DNA of 64,000 bases from Isoetes taiwanensis (lineage: Eukaryota > Streptophyta > Lycopodiopsida > Isoetales > Isoetaceae), in the NCBI GenBank assembly GCA_021234155.1, contig JAJEKV010000026.1, positions 18,109,556 through 18,173,555 of the forward strand, read 5' to 3'. Below the pieces are notes generated by a model. That model did no database searches, had not been told where the DNA came from, and saw only the letters and a program-made list of their open reading frames with translations. Shown here piece by piece: positions 22,854 through 32,770 of the stretch; position 1 is the stretch's first letter, and each line of letters opens with the position of its first letter. The position numbers were made by a program, and so were the translations under genes.

Positions 22854-23002
22854 TTCTTATCTTTTAGGGTTCCGTACAATTATTTAAAAACGTTACCATC
22901 ATATTTTACTTTAACTTCGCTTTTTTACTATTTATCTCCCCGCCGCCAGTTGTCTATTTTGTCAGTGTTCGTAGAGTATAAAGCGCCATCCGCCGAGAAG
23001 CC

Positions 23003-23890
23003 ATGGCAAGAACTAAGCAAACCGCAAGGATCCATCCGGTGGTGTAAGGCCAGGGTGATTACATTAGTCCGCCTTCTTCATCCGACTCGTCTCTCGATAG
23101 AGATTCTCCTCCTCCCACCATGCCTAATGTAAGACCCGGAAAAGAAATCCGCATGACGCATCAACGAGAAGCAGCCCGAGTAAAGTAGGGAGGTGCACTG
23201 CATGTTCGAGACGAGGATGAAAATGTGAGAGACCGGGCGAAAAATATGATGCCGGATTAATATTGGGCAGCCGCTTCTTGTGCTCTTCCTGCTCCTGCCT
23301 CCTCCCGTCTCCGTGGAGGTGCCGAACCTTCAAATCGTAGAGGAGGCCCAACGCCGTTTTGTGAAGGCTTAATTTTGGAATGTGAGGAGACGGCCGGGAA
23401 GAGTCACCGAGGAAAACCGGAGATGCCGGGATAGAGGAGGCGGCCTTTAAGAGTCTCCGAAAGCAACAGCTCCAAATGCTGGGTGGGTGAGGGTAGAGGC
23501 CGGAAGCGAAGACGGGCTCGGTATTAAAGAGCTTTCGAGATTAAGAAGTATCAGAAGAGCAATCGAGATGGTCATTCGCCTCCCATTTGCCAAAGCTCGT
23601 GAGAGAGATTCCCCGCAAGAGTGTGGTGCGATACATCATACCATTCTAATTCAAGCAAATCGCCTTTAAATGCTCTTCAAATGGCTTCGGAAGCAGTTGG
23701 TGTCGGTCTGTTCGAGGACTCGCAGCCTTTGCAATACATGCATTGCGGGTGATCATTGCCCAAGGACATGCGCCTTTTCACGATAAGGGATCCCGAGTAC
23801 TATGGTCAAAATTTTATGGTTGAATACAACAAGAAGAAAAGACCCCTTAAAAAAGGCCGAAGTGCCTTTGTGTTTTTTTCATATGTATAA
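23003..23890 (+). pseudogene. Histone H3-like gene of 12.6-kb element
   Basis: The ATG at 23003 opens MARTKQTAR, identical to the first nine codons of canonical H3, including Lys4 and Lys9 context. The next ~35 nt still match the KSTGGKAPR coding sequence if four small indels are allowed. A Ser/Pro-rich insert follows (SPPSSSDSSLDRDSPPP near 23065-23115), then VRPGKEIR. The histone fold lies at 23528-23850: IKKYQKS and EMVIRLPFAK, LVREIPQE, LNALQMASEA, VGLFEDS, IMPKDMRLFTIRDPEYYGQ, with a basic C-terminal extension (YNKKKRPLKKGR). These match H3 helices N to 3 in order but in shifting frames. It is longer than the 136-residue canonical H3. A TATAAAG at 22977 is only 26 bp from the ATG, so the true start of transcription is unclear. 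An H3 variant is well supported; whether it is functional is not. Confidence 0.82.
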
Positions 23891-23993
23891 TATTTCTTAA
23901 TGCAATGGCTTTATAAGCTTAATCTCTTAGTCCATTTCTTTCTTAGAAGCCTAGCTTCATATTTGTATTTTTTTTTTTTAATGTTATACGTGA

Positions 23994-24062
23994 GGATCAC
24001 ACGGCACGCCAAACAAGCATTGTGCTTTTTGTTGCACATAGTAGTCTTCGGCCGTGTGATCC
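23994..24062. repeat. Dyad module B2 (69 bp)
   Basis: The arms are GGATCACACGGC and GCCGTGTGATCC around an inner GTGC...GCAC hairpin. It lies between the H3-like gene and the ORF-B-like gene and directly abuts a short (CCCTAA) array. Confidence 0.8.
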
Positions 24063-24090
24063 AACCCTAACCCTAACCCTAACCCTAAAA
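24063..24090. repeat. Interstitial (CCCTAA)4 array
   Basis: Four tandem CCCTAA units, the complement of TTAGGG, start at the last base of dyad B2. Most land plants have CCCTAAA telomeres, so this is a short interstitial microsatellite rather than a chromosome end. Confidence 0.8.
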
Positions 24091-24208
24091 TGTACGGACA
24101 AATCTCCCCACAACGGCCAGGTCCCTTTCATAATCGACAACGGCTACTTGAGTTCAAAAGTGATTTACCGCTCCTAAACATCTTCTTGTTTTCGTCGCTT
24201 GCTTCGCC

Positions 24209-25593
24209 ATGGATTGTTATGTGAAGTTCCCGGAATGGTATGCATCCGCCCCTCATGACAACGAGGAAGTTGCGCCGATCAAGCGATTTATCCGCTCTAT
24301 TGCAAGGAGTTGGACATCATGGCAAACAGTAGCGAGCTTGATGCTATCGCCGAGGTTGCTTTTTGTAGCTTTCACCTGCACAGCTTTTGGTCTCAGCAAG
24401 ACGCCCTTTGCGTGCATGTCCCCGCTCGTGGATTCCAAAACCAGCTCTAGAGGAGGCGGCTTCCCATTTGCAAACAGGGAAGATGTTTTTCAAGAATGTT
24501 AGGCGAACGGGCCCTCCTCGGGAACAAGTCCTTGTGCTTAAGAAGGTATCTTATTTCTCTTTGCCGCTTGCATTTGCTAGTTATTGCATTCTGCCGCCAA
24601 ACCGAAGATACACCGGAAACAATGAAATCTTTAAGCTAAGGGGGTCGAGTTATGTGTGATGATGCTGACTATGACGAGAAATGGAGATAGATCTACAAGA
24701 AGAAGAGCAAGAATGTAGGAGTTTTAGCTTCGACGACTGGCCTTGGGTGAACCGTAAGAGGGAGATGATTCAAGGTGATGAGGATGGGGATGAGGATGAA
24801 AAGAAGTTGTCCGACATAACGCCAATTTTAGTGGAAGGCAAAGAATACTTATTGCTAAGTGATATACCGAGGAACCCGCCTATGTTACTTAATGTGTGCT
24901 AGGGAAGACGAGCTTATCAAGATGCTTGGGTCAATGGGTAAACTTAGGCCTAGATTTTGAAGAGGATTTGGACAAAGAGATGTTTGAAGTATCTAATTAT
25001 ACCGGCAATGCTATAAAGCTTAAAGAAGCATATGAGAGGTCGGAGTCTCGATTTGCTCAAGATGAGGCTTAATCTACCAACTAAGAAGAATTCCAGCGCT
25101 CCTCCGGCAAAGTCGCCATAAGATCTACTGTGTTTGTGCCCTTCACCAATCAAGCAAAGATAAGCCCGTAGATGAGGATAAATGTGAAGAAGATAATCTT
25201 GAGGGTTCTTATTTGTGGGAAGTAGATGATTTTTCTTGCCTTACATGCACGCTGGGGACAGGAAAAGATTGAAGGACTCTACATTGTTAAGATATATCTC
25301 AAGATTCGCTAATGGGGAGATAATCGCCTTCAGCCAGAACTTTCAGTCAAAGGGTGCAGAGTTTGTCTATTACCTCCGCATTATGCATGTTCGAACCATT
25401 CCCAATTGGCATCAAACACCGAAAGGGTGATAGCAATTCTGGATGTTGTGTTACAATATTTTGACGACACTGCCGGGTCTGCGGGCGAAAGCAATATGTT
25501 AAATTTTTTAGCTGCCGGGCTTGACTCACCCAAGGTTGGAAGCCGGGTCGATAACATGGAAGTCATTGCCTTGTTGGATCAAGGCGTGGATTG
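24209..25593 (+). pseudogene. ORF-B-like gene of 12.6-kb element (unknown function)
   Basis: Not a family I recognise. The ATG at 24209 opens MDCYVKFPEWYASAPHDNEE. Later blocks, in differing frames, are FKNVRRTGPPREQVLVLKK near 24490, an acidic run (GDEDGDEDEKK near 24770), DITPILVEGKEYLLL near 24815-24860, DLDKEMFEVSNYTGNA near 24965, YLWEVDDFSCLTCTLG near 25215-25260, and a C-terminal TERVIAILDVVLQYFDD near 25420. ORF-B of the Ty3 element (14378-15862) shows the same succession: FHRWYSA, acidic run, APIIVEGEEFLLL, VEVDDLNATC. An AATAAA-like signal lies near 25695. As in the Ty3 element it follows the H3-like gene. One small intron after about 24545 (GTATCT) is possible. The homology to ORF-B rests on short blocks. 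Confidence 0.6.
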
Positions 25594-25721
25594 AAAGAGC
25601 ATGAAATTGACGACGGCTTGAGAAATTGGAAGTTATATGTTTTCCAACTTGTATCGGTAAAATTATTTATGTACGTATTGTCCTTCCAAATTCCTAATAA
25701 AAATTATTTTATTTGTATTTA

Positions 25722-25791
25722 TTCACATCACGCCGTAAATACATCACCGATTTTTCTCGTCATATCTAGGTTTTCGCTATCGTGTGATATC
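25722..25791. repeat. Dyad module B3 (70 bp)
   Basis: Degenerate copy: TTCACATCACGCCGTAAA on the left and TTTTCGCTATCGTGTGATA on the right. It follows the poly(A)-like signal of the ORF-B-like gene. A lone half-site CTCACACGACGCGA follows at about 25842-25855. Confidence 0.65.
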
Positions 25792-25875
25792 TATCTCAAG
25801 AAATGAAATATTATTGAAAAAGACAATTAATTTATTTATTCCTCACACGACGCGAGAAGCAACTCGTGACTCATG

Positions 25876-25885
25876 TTATAAATAG
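25876..25885 (+). promoter_or_regulatory. TATA box, cassette 3
   Basis: TTATAAATAG, 96 bp before the ATG at 25972 and 20 bp after a CTCACACGACGCGA half-site. Cassette 4 repeats the arrangement of half-site, TATAAATAG and ATGGCATC. Confidence 0.65.
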
Positions 25886-25971
25886 AAGACCGATGTCCAC
25901 GCCGACCTCCGACGCCTTCGCCTTCTCGCCATCTTTCTCTACTTCCGGCCCCACCTTCCACCTTCGCCCCG

Positions 25972-26372
25972 ATGGCATCATCATCTTCCTCTAGCAAGCG
26001 ACCACGCCAAGATAGCACTCCCCCAGCCCCCAGAGCGGGACATCACCCTTTGCAGTGGTGATGAAGAGATTCAAGGAGATCCATGATGAAAACAACCGCC
26101 CTGCCGCCGGTGAACAATGAGGCGGTCGGCTGACGATTAGCCTTCACGAGGGAGCCGCCGCGACGAAGCAGACGCTGAGCTCGTGGAAACATTCGCCATG
26201 TACCAAGAGGCTTACGAGCCGCAGGTTTCAGGCAGCTTGAAACTGCCACATGATTTCGCAGCAGCCTTAGAAGATATGGAGAAGAAGCCCGAAATGCTGA
26301 GGATGAGAACGCAGCCTTTACGGCTTCACCGCAGGATTATGAAAATCAGCTAGAGGATCATGAAGATCCCTA
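25972..26372 (+). pseudogene. Cassette 3: Ser-rich/coiled-coil protein gene
   Basis: The ATG at 25972 opens MASSSSSSKRPRQDSTPP, a serine run then a basic patch. Across frame changes follow VMKRFKEIHDENN and blocks resembling ELVETFAMYQEAYEP and FAAALEDMEKKPE, predicted amphipathic helices. The DNA matches cassette 4 (26890-27250) through most of its length, including the 3' end with TTTGCTTCAAAGAAAA and the following dyad, so the two are tandem paralogues. Frames are broken in this copy. Function unknown; the charged heptad pattern suggests a coiled coil. Confidence 0.55.
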
Positions 26373-26472
26373 GCCGCTGTATCTATCTATTTTTTGCTTC
26401 AAAGAAAAGTTTTCTATTTTTGCTTCTATCTATCCTGTTTGTTCCAATGTATGTTCTGCTTTATTAGGGAAA

Positions 26473-26537
26473 TATCACGACGCGAAATGCCTTGCTTGCA
26501 ATTAGGTAGCAATCAATGGATTTCGGCCGTGGTGATC
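26473..26537. repeat. Dyad module B5 (65 bp)
   Basis: The arms are TATCACGACGCGAAAT and ATTTCGGCCGTGGTGATC, with an inner TTGC...GCAA pairing. The core GCAATTAGGTAGCAATCAAT is shared with B7, showing that the dyad was duplicated with its cassette. Confidence 0.78.
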
Positions 26538-26642
26538 TCCATGCCGCTTCTATTTTGCTTCAATGAGAAGTTCTATCTTTAGTTATGTATCAGAAAAATT
26601 ACTTATGTATAGATTGTATCACCGAAATTATCAATAAAAATT

Positions 26643-26710
26643 ATCACACGAAGCTTTCGAAGAAAAGACGCTTAGAAGAAGTAACGGTCCTTTTTCCTCA
26701 CACGACGCGA
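26643..26710. repeat. Dyad half-sites B6
   Basis: ATCACACGAAGC at 26643 directly follows AATAAAAATT, a poly(A)-like signal, and a second half-site CTCACACGACGCGA lies at 26697-26710. Both are in the same orientation, unlike the complete dyads. Confidence 0.5.
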
Positions 26711-26782
26711 GAAGTAACGGTCGATTTTCCCCGACCCACGGCATCCTTCACGCGTGACTGACCTGCTACTACGAAATCCCCG

Positions 26783-26792
26783 TTATAAATAG
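26783..26792 (+). promoter_or_regulatory. TATA box, cassette 4
   Basis: TTATAAATAG, 107 bp before the ATG at 26890. Followed by a pyrimidine-rich leader, as in cassette 3. Confidence 0.65.
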
Positions 26793-26889
26793 AAGACTTT
26801 TCTATCTTGCCTTCGACCTCCGATCCTCTTCCGCCTTCCTTCTTTCTGCTCATCTTCCCCCTTCCGCTTCTTTCCTTCCGCCTCCTCCG

Positions 26890-27250
26890 ATGGCATCTTC
26901 ATCCTCCTCCAGTTAGTTTACCGCGCCCCAACTGCTTCGCGGACATCACCCCTTTGCTGTGGTGATGAAGAGATTCAAGGAGGTTCACGACGAAAAAGCC
27001 GCCGCCTCGTCGCCGAGAAGATGGAGGCGGTGGACAGGTTAGAATTACTAGGGGTTGCTGCATGAGCGACCTTGAGCTCGCAGCAACATTAACCAGGTAC
27101 CGAGAGGCCAATAGCAGAGGGTCGGTTTGCGCTTTTAATCGCACACAATATTTCGCAGCGCTAGAAGATATGGAGAAGAAGCTTCGAGCCGCGGAGGATG
27201 AGAACGCAGCCTTTTTTCGGCCAAATACGATGATCATGAAGATCCGTAGC
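26890..27250 (+). pseudogene. Cassette 4: Ser-rich/coiled-coil protein gene
   Basis: The ATG at 26890 opens MASSSSSS and is followed by a stop in this reading; the next frame continues GHHPFAVVMKRFKEVHDEKAA. Downstream, 27062-27250 reads SDLELAATLTRYREAN and FAALEDMEKKLRAAEDENAA, strongly heptad-like. It is a tandem paralogue of cassette 3. No catalytic motif is visible. It lies between dyads B6 and B7. Confidence 0.55.
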
Positions 27251-27335
27251 CATTGTATATATATTTTTTGTTTCAAAGAAAAATTTGCTCTATTTCTTGC
27301 TTCTATCCGTTTCTCTTGTTTTGTTTTATTAAAGA

Positions 27336-27400
27336 TTGACGACGCGAAAATGCCATTCTTGCAATTAGGTAGCAATCAATGGATTTCGCGTCAGATGATC
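27336..27400. repeat. Dyad module B7 (65 bp)
   Basis: The arms are TTGACGACGCGAAAAT and ATTTCGCGTCAGATGATC. The same core as B5 and exactly the same length. Confidence 0.75.
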
Positions 27401-27764
27401 TCCACAACGCACACCTCGCTGTATGTATAAATTCATAATTTATTAATGGAAAAGTGTATGTAACACAAATATCTAGCTAGATTATGTGATATAACTTGCG
27501 TGTAAATGCTAATTTGCATGTGGATAACAACGCCTATTCACATATACGGCTTTTGTGGATGACAACGCCATGCTGCTGACGGCATGCGCCGCCACAATAA
27601 CACTGTCATTTGTACGGCCTGCATACAAGACGCTAGGATATGACGGATCCCATGATGCTAACATAGGCTACCGCTGCCTAATTGCATGCTATAATTTCGC
27701 CAGAGGGATTATTACACAACTTTATCGGTACTGCGAACCGTAGATTCCAACGTATTCTAGTTTC
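27401..27764. other. Spacer upstream of cassette 5
   Basis: No gene recognised. It ends at a TATATAAAA box (27765-27773). Confidence 0.4.
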
Positions 27765-27861
27765 TATATAAAACGCCGAGGCCTTTGTCTTCTCCTATCC
27801 GCCATCTTCTTTCTACCACATCCGCCCTCAGCCATCACTCCTCGCTCTCCCATCACTTTCA

Positions 27862-28274
27862 ATGGCCTCCAGCTCCTTCCATCCCCGGGCCGAGATCTTG
27901 TCTCAAGTTTTGGTCAAGGAAATTGTAACATTCGCTATGAAGGGAACGGATCCGCCTTCTAAAAGAAAAGAATGATGAAGACGCCGCCAAGCTGGTTGCG
28001 GCAGAGGAAAAGGCCGCCTTCTGGCTGTGGAGGTGATTTTAGTGCGCCGACAATCAGCGGGCCGCCTTTTAGACCGCTAATTGCGCTACCACGAGATATA
28101 ACCTCCAAGAGAGGCTTAGGGGCCGCAATCGGCTTTGAGAGGTTGCCCTTGCCCAACTCGATGAGCGGGAAGATAAGGTTGCGGAATATGAGAACGGGTT
28201 ATGGGCGTGCAATCATGTTGGAGGAGCAAAAAATTATCACCGCCCTCCGTGAAGAGCTTGCCCGGCGATCATAG
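27862..28274 (+). pseudogene. Cassette 5: Ser-start/Ala-Glu-rich protein gene
   Basis: The ATG at 27862 opens MASSSFHPRAEILSQVLVKE about 90 bp after a TATATAAAA box. After a frame change come LKEKNDEDAAKLVAAEEKAAFW and, near 28140, LAQLDEREDKVAEYENGLW, again helix-forming and charged. It belongs with cassettes 3, 4 and 6 by position, MAS-Ser start and coiled-coil character, though DNA similarity is weaker. No known function. Confidence 0.5.
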
Positions 28275-28421
28275 GCATCGGGCCCTCCTAGAGGGGCCCG
28301 CTTTTTTTAATGTTTGTAATTGGTTTTATTTTTCAATGGGAAAAGTTTTTGACAAATGTACCGAATATTACGCTTCCTATTTTTAATTTTCAATATCCGT
28401 GGTAGAGAGAATGATAAGACG

Positions 28422-28487
28422 TATCACACGGGCGAAACCCTTCATAGGGTTTTAAAGCTCGTGGTGCATATTTCGCGTGGTGTGATA
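28422..28487. repeat. Dyad module B8 (66 bp)
   Basis: The arms are TATCACACGGGCGAAA and TTTCGCGTGGTGTGATA, with an inner AACCC...GGGTT hairpin. It lies between cassettes 5 and 6. Confidence 0.78.
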
Positions 28488-28718
28488 TACAGTGTAGTTA
28501 GAATAGTTATTAATGTGTTCCAAATGACAAGACATTAATGTGTTCTAGCGACAACCGATGAATCCGCCGACACGCGTGCGGCAAAGAAATGAAAGTGTGT
28601 TTAATATGTTCAAGCGCTTAATATGTATAAATTGAGGTCCTTGCATTGTGCTCCTTCCGCCGGTTAGAGTCTTTGCTCCTCACTTCTATAATCTTAACGC
28701 CCCTCCCATTTGTCATCT

Positions 28719-29184
28719 ATGGCCTCCACATCCTCAACCGCCGATAATGGAAAACGAAGAGGATAGAACTCCCTTCCGACATAGTGTTGGGTGTTCTAAT
28801 GAAGAGGTTGAAGGAGCAAGATGATCTTCTAAAGGAAAATGCCGCTACAATTCAGCAGAAAGAAGAAGAGAATGAATTCAACCTTCTCATGCTTCGTGAG
28901 CCGAGAGAGGCAAATCAGGCGGTTGAATAGAAGGTCGACAGATGACATGCCCCAACAACCGCGACCGAGGTGGTTATGACGGCAACGAGGATGCTAATTC
29001 AGCGTAAGAACACGCTGTGCTATTGGGACAGGAGGGACATGTACAAAGAGATGGTGGACGATTGGAGGAACGCTTGGATAGGGTGATTGCTCGCTTGAGG
29101 GGAAGAGATGAAGACGAAGACGAGGACGGAGCTGATGATGATGATGAAGATAATGAAGAAGAGCTCGCGACCGAGCAACAATGA
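28719..29184 (+). pseudogene. Cassette 6: coiled-coil protein with acidic tail
   Basis: The ATG at 28719 opens MASTSSTADNGKRRG; the next frame gives ELPSDIVLGVLMKRLKEQDD and KENAATIQQKEEENEFNLLM, parallel to the MKRFKE.HDE block of cassettes 3 and 4. The C-terminus is strongly acidic: GRDEDEDEDGADDDDEDNEE then ELATEQQ and a stop at 29184. Acidic tails of this kind occur in histone chaperones, which is suggestive beside an H3 gene but not proof. Confidence 0.55.
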
Positions 29185-29264
29185 GTCGTTGTATTTTGTT
29201 TTTCAATGTAACATCTTTCACAACTTTAATCAAAAGTAACCCTTTTTATTATTATCTTGTAAAG

Positions 29265-29333
29265 CTTCACACGACGCCGAAGCCACATAAATGCAAGCAA
29301 TAGCTTAACTCCAATCGTTCGCGCCGTGATGAT
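29265..29333. repeat. Dyad module B9 (69 bp)
   Basis: The arms are CTTCACACGACGCCGAA and TTCGCGCCGTGATGAT. It directly follows cassette 6. Confidence 0.65.
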
Positions 29334-29341
29334 ACAAATAA

Positions 29342-29408
29342 GATCACACGACGCCGGGCTACAGCCAGTAAAACAAGGTTGGAGGCAAGTACTTCGGGCC
29401 GCGGTGAA
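29342..29408. repeat. Dyad module B10 (67 bp)
   Basis: The arms are GATCACACGACGCCGGG and a diverged CTTCGGGCCGCGGTGAAC. It is placed head-to-tail 9 bp after B9, at the boundary between the plus-strand cassettes and the minus-strand transposase-like region. Confidence 0.6.
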
Positions 29409-29439
29409 CATGCTACACATTACAAGTATACTTTACCGA

Positions 29440-31760
29440 TTCTTTGTCTCTTAGATCTCCACCGCGATGCTAGTGGGGCCCTAGAATTTTGCCAAGCAAC
29501 TTTTCCGCTTTTCTCTTCAAATTATGCCAATGGTGTTTACGACTTCGGGTTGCTCCTTAAAGCCACCTTCTTGTCGTATTTAGCCATCGCCTTCTATAAA
29601 ACCACTCACATCATCTGTCTTAGAGGGTTGGTTCCCACATTTCCACCCCCTCTTTGAGTGTTACGATGAAAGGCTATTTTAGCTTGTTTATGCGACTTCT
29701 CCATGCCTTGTGCACTCCACAATCGCTAGGCTTCCATACTTCCTAAAAACCAAGGTGCATGAGCCCAAAAGATGTGCAAGTAGTGCGTGACTTCACTCTC
29801 TCCCCATGCGCCTATGAAAGCTTTAATAAATTTGTTATTCGCTTGCACGAACATTTCGCATCTTCTCTTGTGAGGTCCATTCTCCTCAATGTATGGGAAC
29901 AATCCAGACAATGCATCCCATGCTTTTTTTCCTCAATGCCGAACGAACGCCATCTCATCTTGGTCCTGCGCCCGCGATCAACCACAATTTTCCAAATTCA
30001 TAGACCTTTTCTCCCATCCGGTTTCCGCTCGTAGCCTCTCTATGATTCTTTATGAAGCGCCGAAGCCATCCCTCCAATTGACACCTTTACGAGGCACACT
30101 TGTTCTTCCCCGCCTCGCTTCTCATCGAGCTCTAATCTTACATTGCCACCATGCAAACCTCGCTTCTCGATAGAACATGTTCAACTCTACGAATTCCTTC
30201 CTCTCTTCTTCTTGTCTCAAATGTTCCACACGAATCGCTCAAAAATATCATCTTGTCGATGATTCTCACAAAGCCGCGGTAAAGTGCGATATGAACCCTC
30301 TCTAATGGAATGGGGAAAATGCCATGGAACTTGGGATCTTCTTCTCCTCTATTAGGAGCATTTGCTTGGTTAAGGGACAAGGTTGAAACAGCCTTCCCAA
30401 AGATTTTGACTTCCTTGCATGATTGCAAAGATGCATACAACTTTTGCATGTTCCTTGTCCTCCTCCACTTATGTTGTACATTGCTTTCTCGCTTTTTAAA
30501 TCAGACGCCAAGTGAAAAATTACTTTGTAAGATCCATAGTGATCTACTTGCAATTTTTCCCTCCCTCGAATCTAGATATTAGACTCGGATGTCGGTTTGA
30601 TTGAACACCCATTTCAAAACCTCGTGGGTTTCTTTTTCGAACTTTAAAGAGGCCTAACCACCGTGTGTCATCTTGATTGACATGAGAACCATTTTTCCGC
30701 ACGCTTCTTCTCCTCGTCTCACCTCTACATCTTTTTTTGTTATTCTTGTTGCTCTTTTGATTTAGCATGTGCAATTGCATTCTCAATTGCTCTATTCATG
30801 ATGACAACGGATACCCTCTCATACTTCTCAAACTTGGTCGGGTTCCATTTCATCCAATTTTATGCAAACTTCAATCTCACCATTAGTTTCTCGCGGAATC
30901 AAGTAAGTCATAATATTTGACAAGGAATTGTAAGAGAGTAACCGTGTCAACCCAAAGATTATTATGCTCATTCATTCCAACTATATCACAACAATCCTTG
31001 CCATTCTTATCTTTTATGGCTATGGCAGGACCAGCACATTCAACGTGGTGCATCTCTCCTAATATGGCATACACCATCTTTGTCCTAGTAACCCTTGTAT
31101 TCTCGACAATTTGTGGACGGGAGCTAATACTTTTTTGTGCCCATTCTTTTCAACGCTCGTGGAATGGCTTGAATAGAGAACGGTAACCAAGCCTCCACCG
31201 ATGCCTACATCATCACAAACACCCAGACATCCGCCGCTTCTAACTTCTTGTAGATCTCCCCTAGTACCATTTCCAATACCATCTTCTTGAGAGGAGAGTT
31301 GTAGGGCTGACAAATCATGTCCACTATCTCCCTGTTCGTCGCTAGGTTCTTTCACTACGTAACCAAGATTGCTTCTAGTTTCCCCAGATCTTAACCGCCT
31401 TTGCTAGTGTTGTAAATGGACCTTTGTGGTCGCGGACCTGGGCGTCCCGAATGCACCTGATCCAAACTTCAGTTCCTCTATCGGTTGATAATGCTTCTTC
31501 CTTTCTCAAGTAGCCAAGGGGTGTTTTCTTCAAATTCTTTAACCTACATTGAAGCCCAAAGTTTGCTCTTTCGAGCTCTTGGATCTTTTCTTGCAGCTGC
31601 CCTATCACCAATTTGGACTTCTCCACTTCGTATCTCAAAGAAGTTTCCCTCCCCAAGCCGTCATTCCTTTCCTTCATCACAGTGGAGTAATGAAGCGAGA
31701 GAAAAAAGAGCTGCTGGTTTAAGTTATAATTCTCTTGTGACAATCGGAAGCAGCTCATCT
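29440..31760 (-). pseudogene. Transposase-like protein of 12.6-kb element (broken)
   Basis: The N-terminal frame 31758-31375 is a coiled coil (KSKLVIGQLQEKIQELERAN) followed by EVWIRCIRDAQVRDHKG. Later minus-strand blocks in changing frames are PLKKMVLEMVLGEIYKKLEAA near 31280, AIKDKNGKDCCDIVGMN near 31015, FHGIFPIPLERVHIALYRG with VRIIDKM near 30300, and LLAHLLGSCTLVFRKYGSLA near 29730. The LERV...LH-like and KYGSLA blocks recall uncharacterised plant and animal transposon proteins, but I cannot name the superfamily. It is the only candidate for the enzyme that moves this element. Many stops and shifts; exon structure unresolved. Confidence 0.45.
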
Positions 31761-32054
31761 CAAGGAATCAGATTCGATTCAATGCCTTCATCCTCTCTCA
31801 ATCTCTCACAATATCCCAAGAGGCCGGAGTTACCGCCACCACAAAATCGGACTAAACTTGAAACGCCCGAAATGACGGTTTCCTGCCACTCAACGGATCC
31901 AATGGATATAAACTGCCATCCGCCCAGATGTCGACACTTTTTGAGCCTGCAAGGCGCAACATGTCGAGGTCTAAGTTCTTATTTTTTAGACCTCTTTTTT
32001 TGCGATTGAAGACTGGAGCATATTCCCCGAAGTCGGATCCTTATCCACACATCA

Positions 32055-32665
32055 TTTGAGCTTCCATATCAAGGTGGATCGCACGGGCGCCAAATGAATG
32101 TGTACAATTTGTATGCCCCAAAGACACCCGCTTCGCTTGAGGCTCAAATCCGTTTTAACCTCGCTTTTGAAATTTGCAACGCAGCATATGGAAAAGTCCA
32201 TTCTCCTACAATCCATGCTTTTATACAAAAGCAAATTCAAAATTGAATTGTAGGGGGCGGAAGCCCAGATTGGGATGAAGTAAAGATCCCTTCATTTAAC
32301 TTTAAGGCGCAATCGCAATAAAAAAACGAAAGTCTAATACAAAGCTTCAACCTACACATTCAAATTTTGAAATGTAGAAGGGAATGGACTCTAAATGAAA
32401 ATAGGGCAAGACAAGAATCGGTGATGCGATGATTGGTATCCGACAAACCAAGAGACACCGCCATGAGTTGCCTTCAGATGCTATAATGCAAGTGGCTTTT
32501 TAGAAGCGCCCCACGTGTTAAGGCAATCTGTCGACAACAAGAGAATTAAATACATATGGCATATAGATATGCGATTCCCTTATTCCGAGAATATTCCAAG
32601 CAAATCGGGACGGAAAAAAAGGGGCGAAATATGACGTGGAATGGTCGATAGGAGGCCATTTTAGT
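32055..32665. repeat. Subterminal direct repeat, inner copy
   Basis: Matches 34050-34641 in the same orientation over about 0.6 kb, sharing for instance AAAAGTCCATTCTCCTACAA and ATATGACGTGGAATGG. It ends with GGAGGCCATTTT and then loses the rest of the terminal repeat, so it is a truncated duplicate of the element's right end. Confidence 0.8.
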
Positions 32666-32770
32666 TCATAAAACATAATATAACTTGGAATGATAGATAT
32701 TTTATATGCAAATGGGAGACTATTGACGAGGACTTGTGTTTAGTTTTAATTTGACAACAAATAAGAAAGT

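Noticed and set aside
23003..23058. Chance occurrence of MARTKQTAR
   Set aside because: The matching histone-fold blocks follow in the right order over the next 850 bp.
24063..24090. Chromosome end or telomere
   Set aside because: Only four CCCTAA units with unrelated sequence on both sides; it is interstitial.
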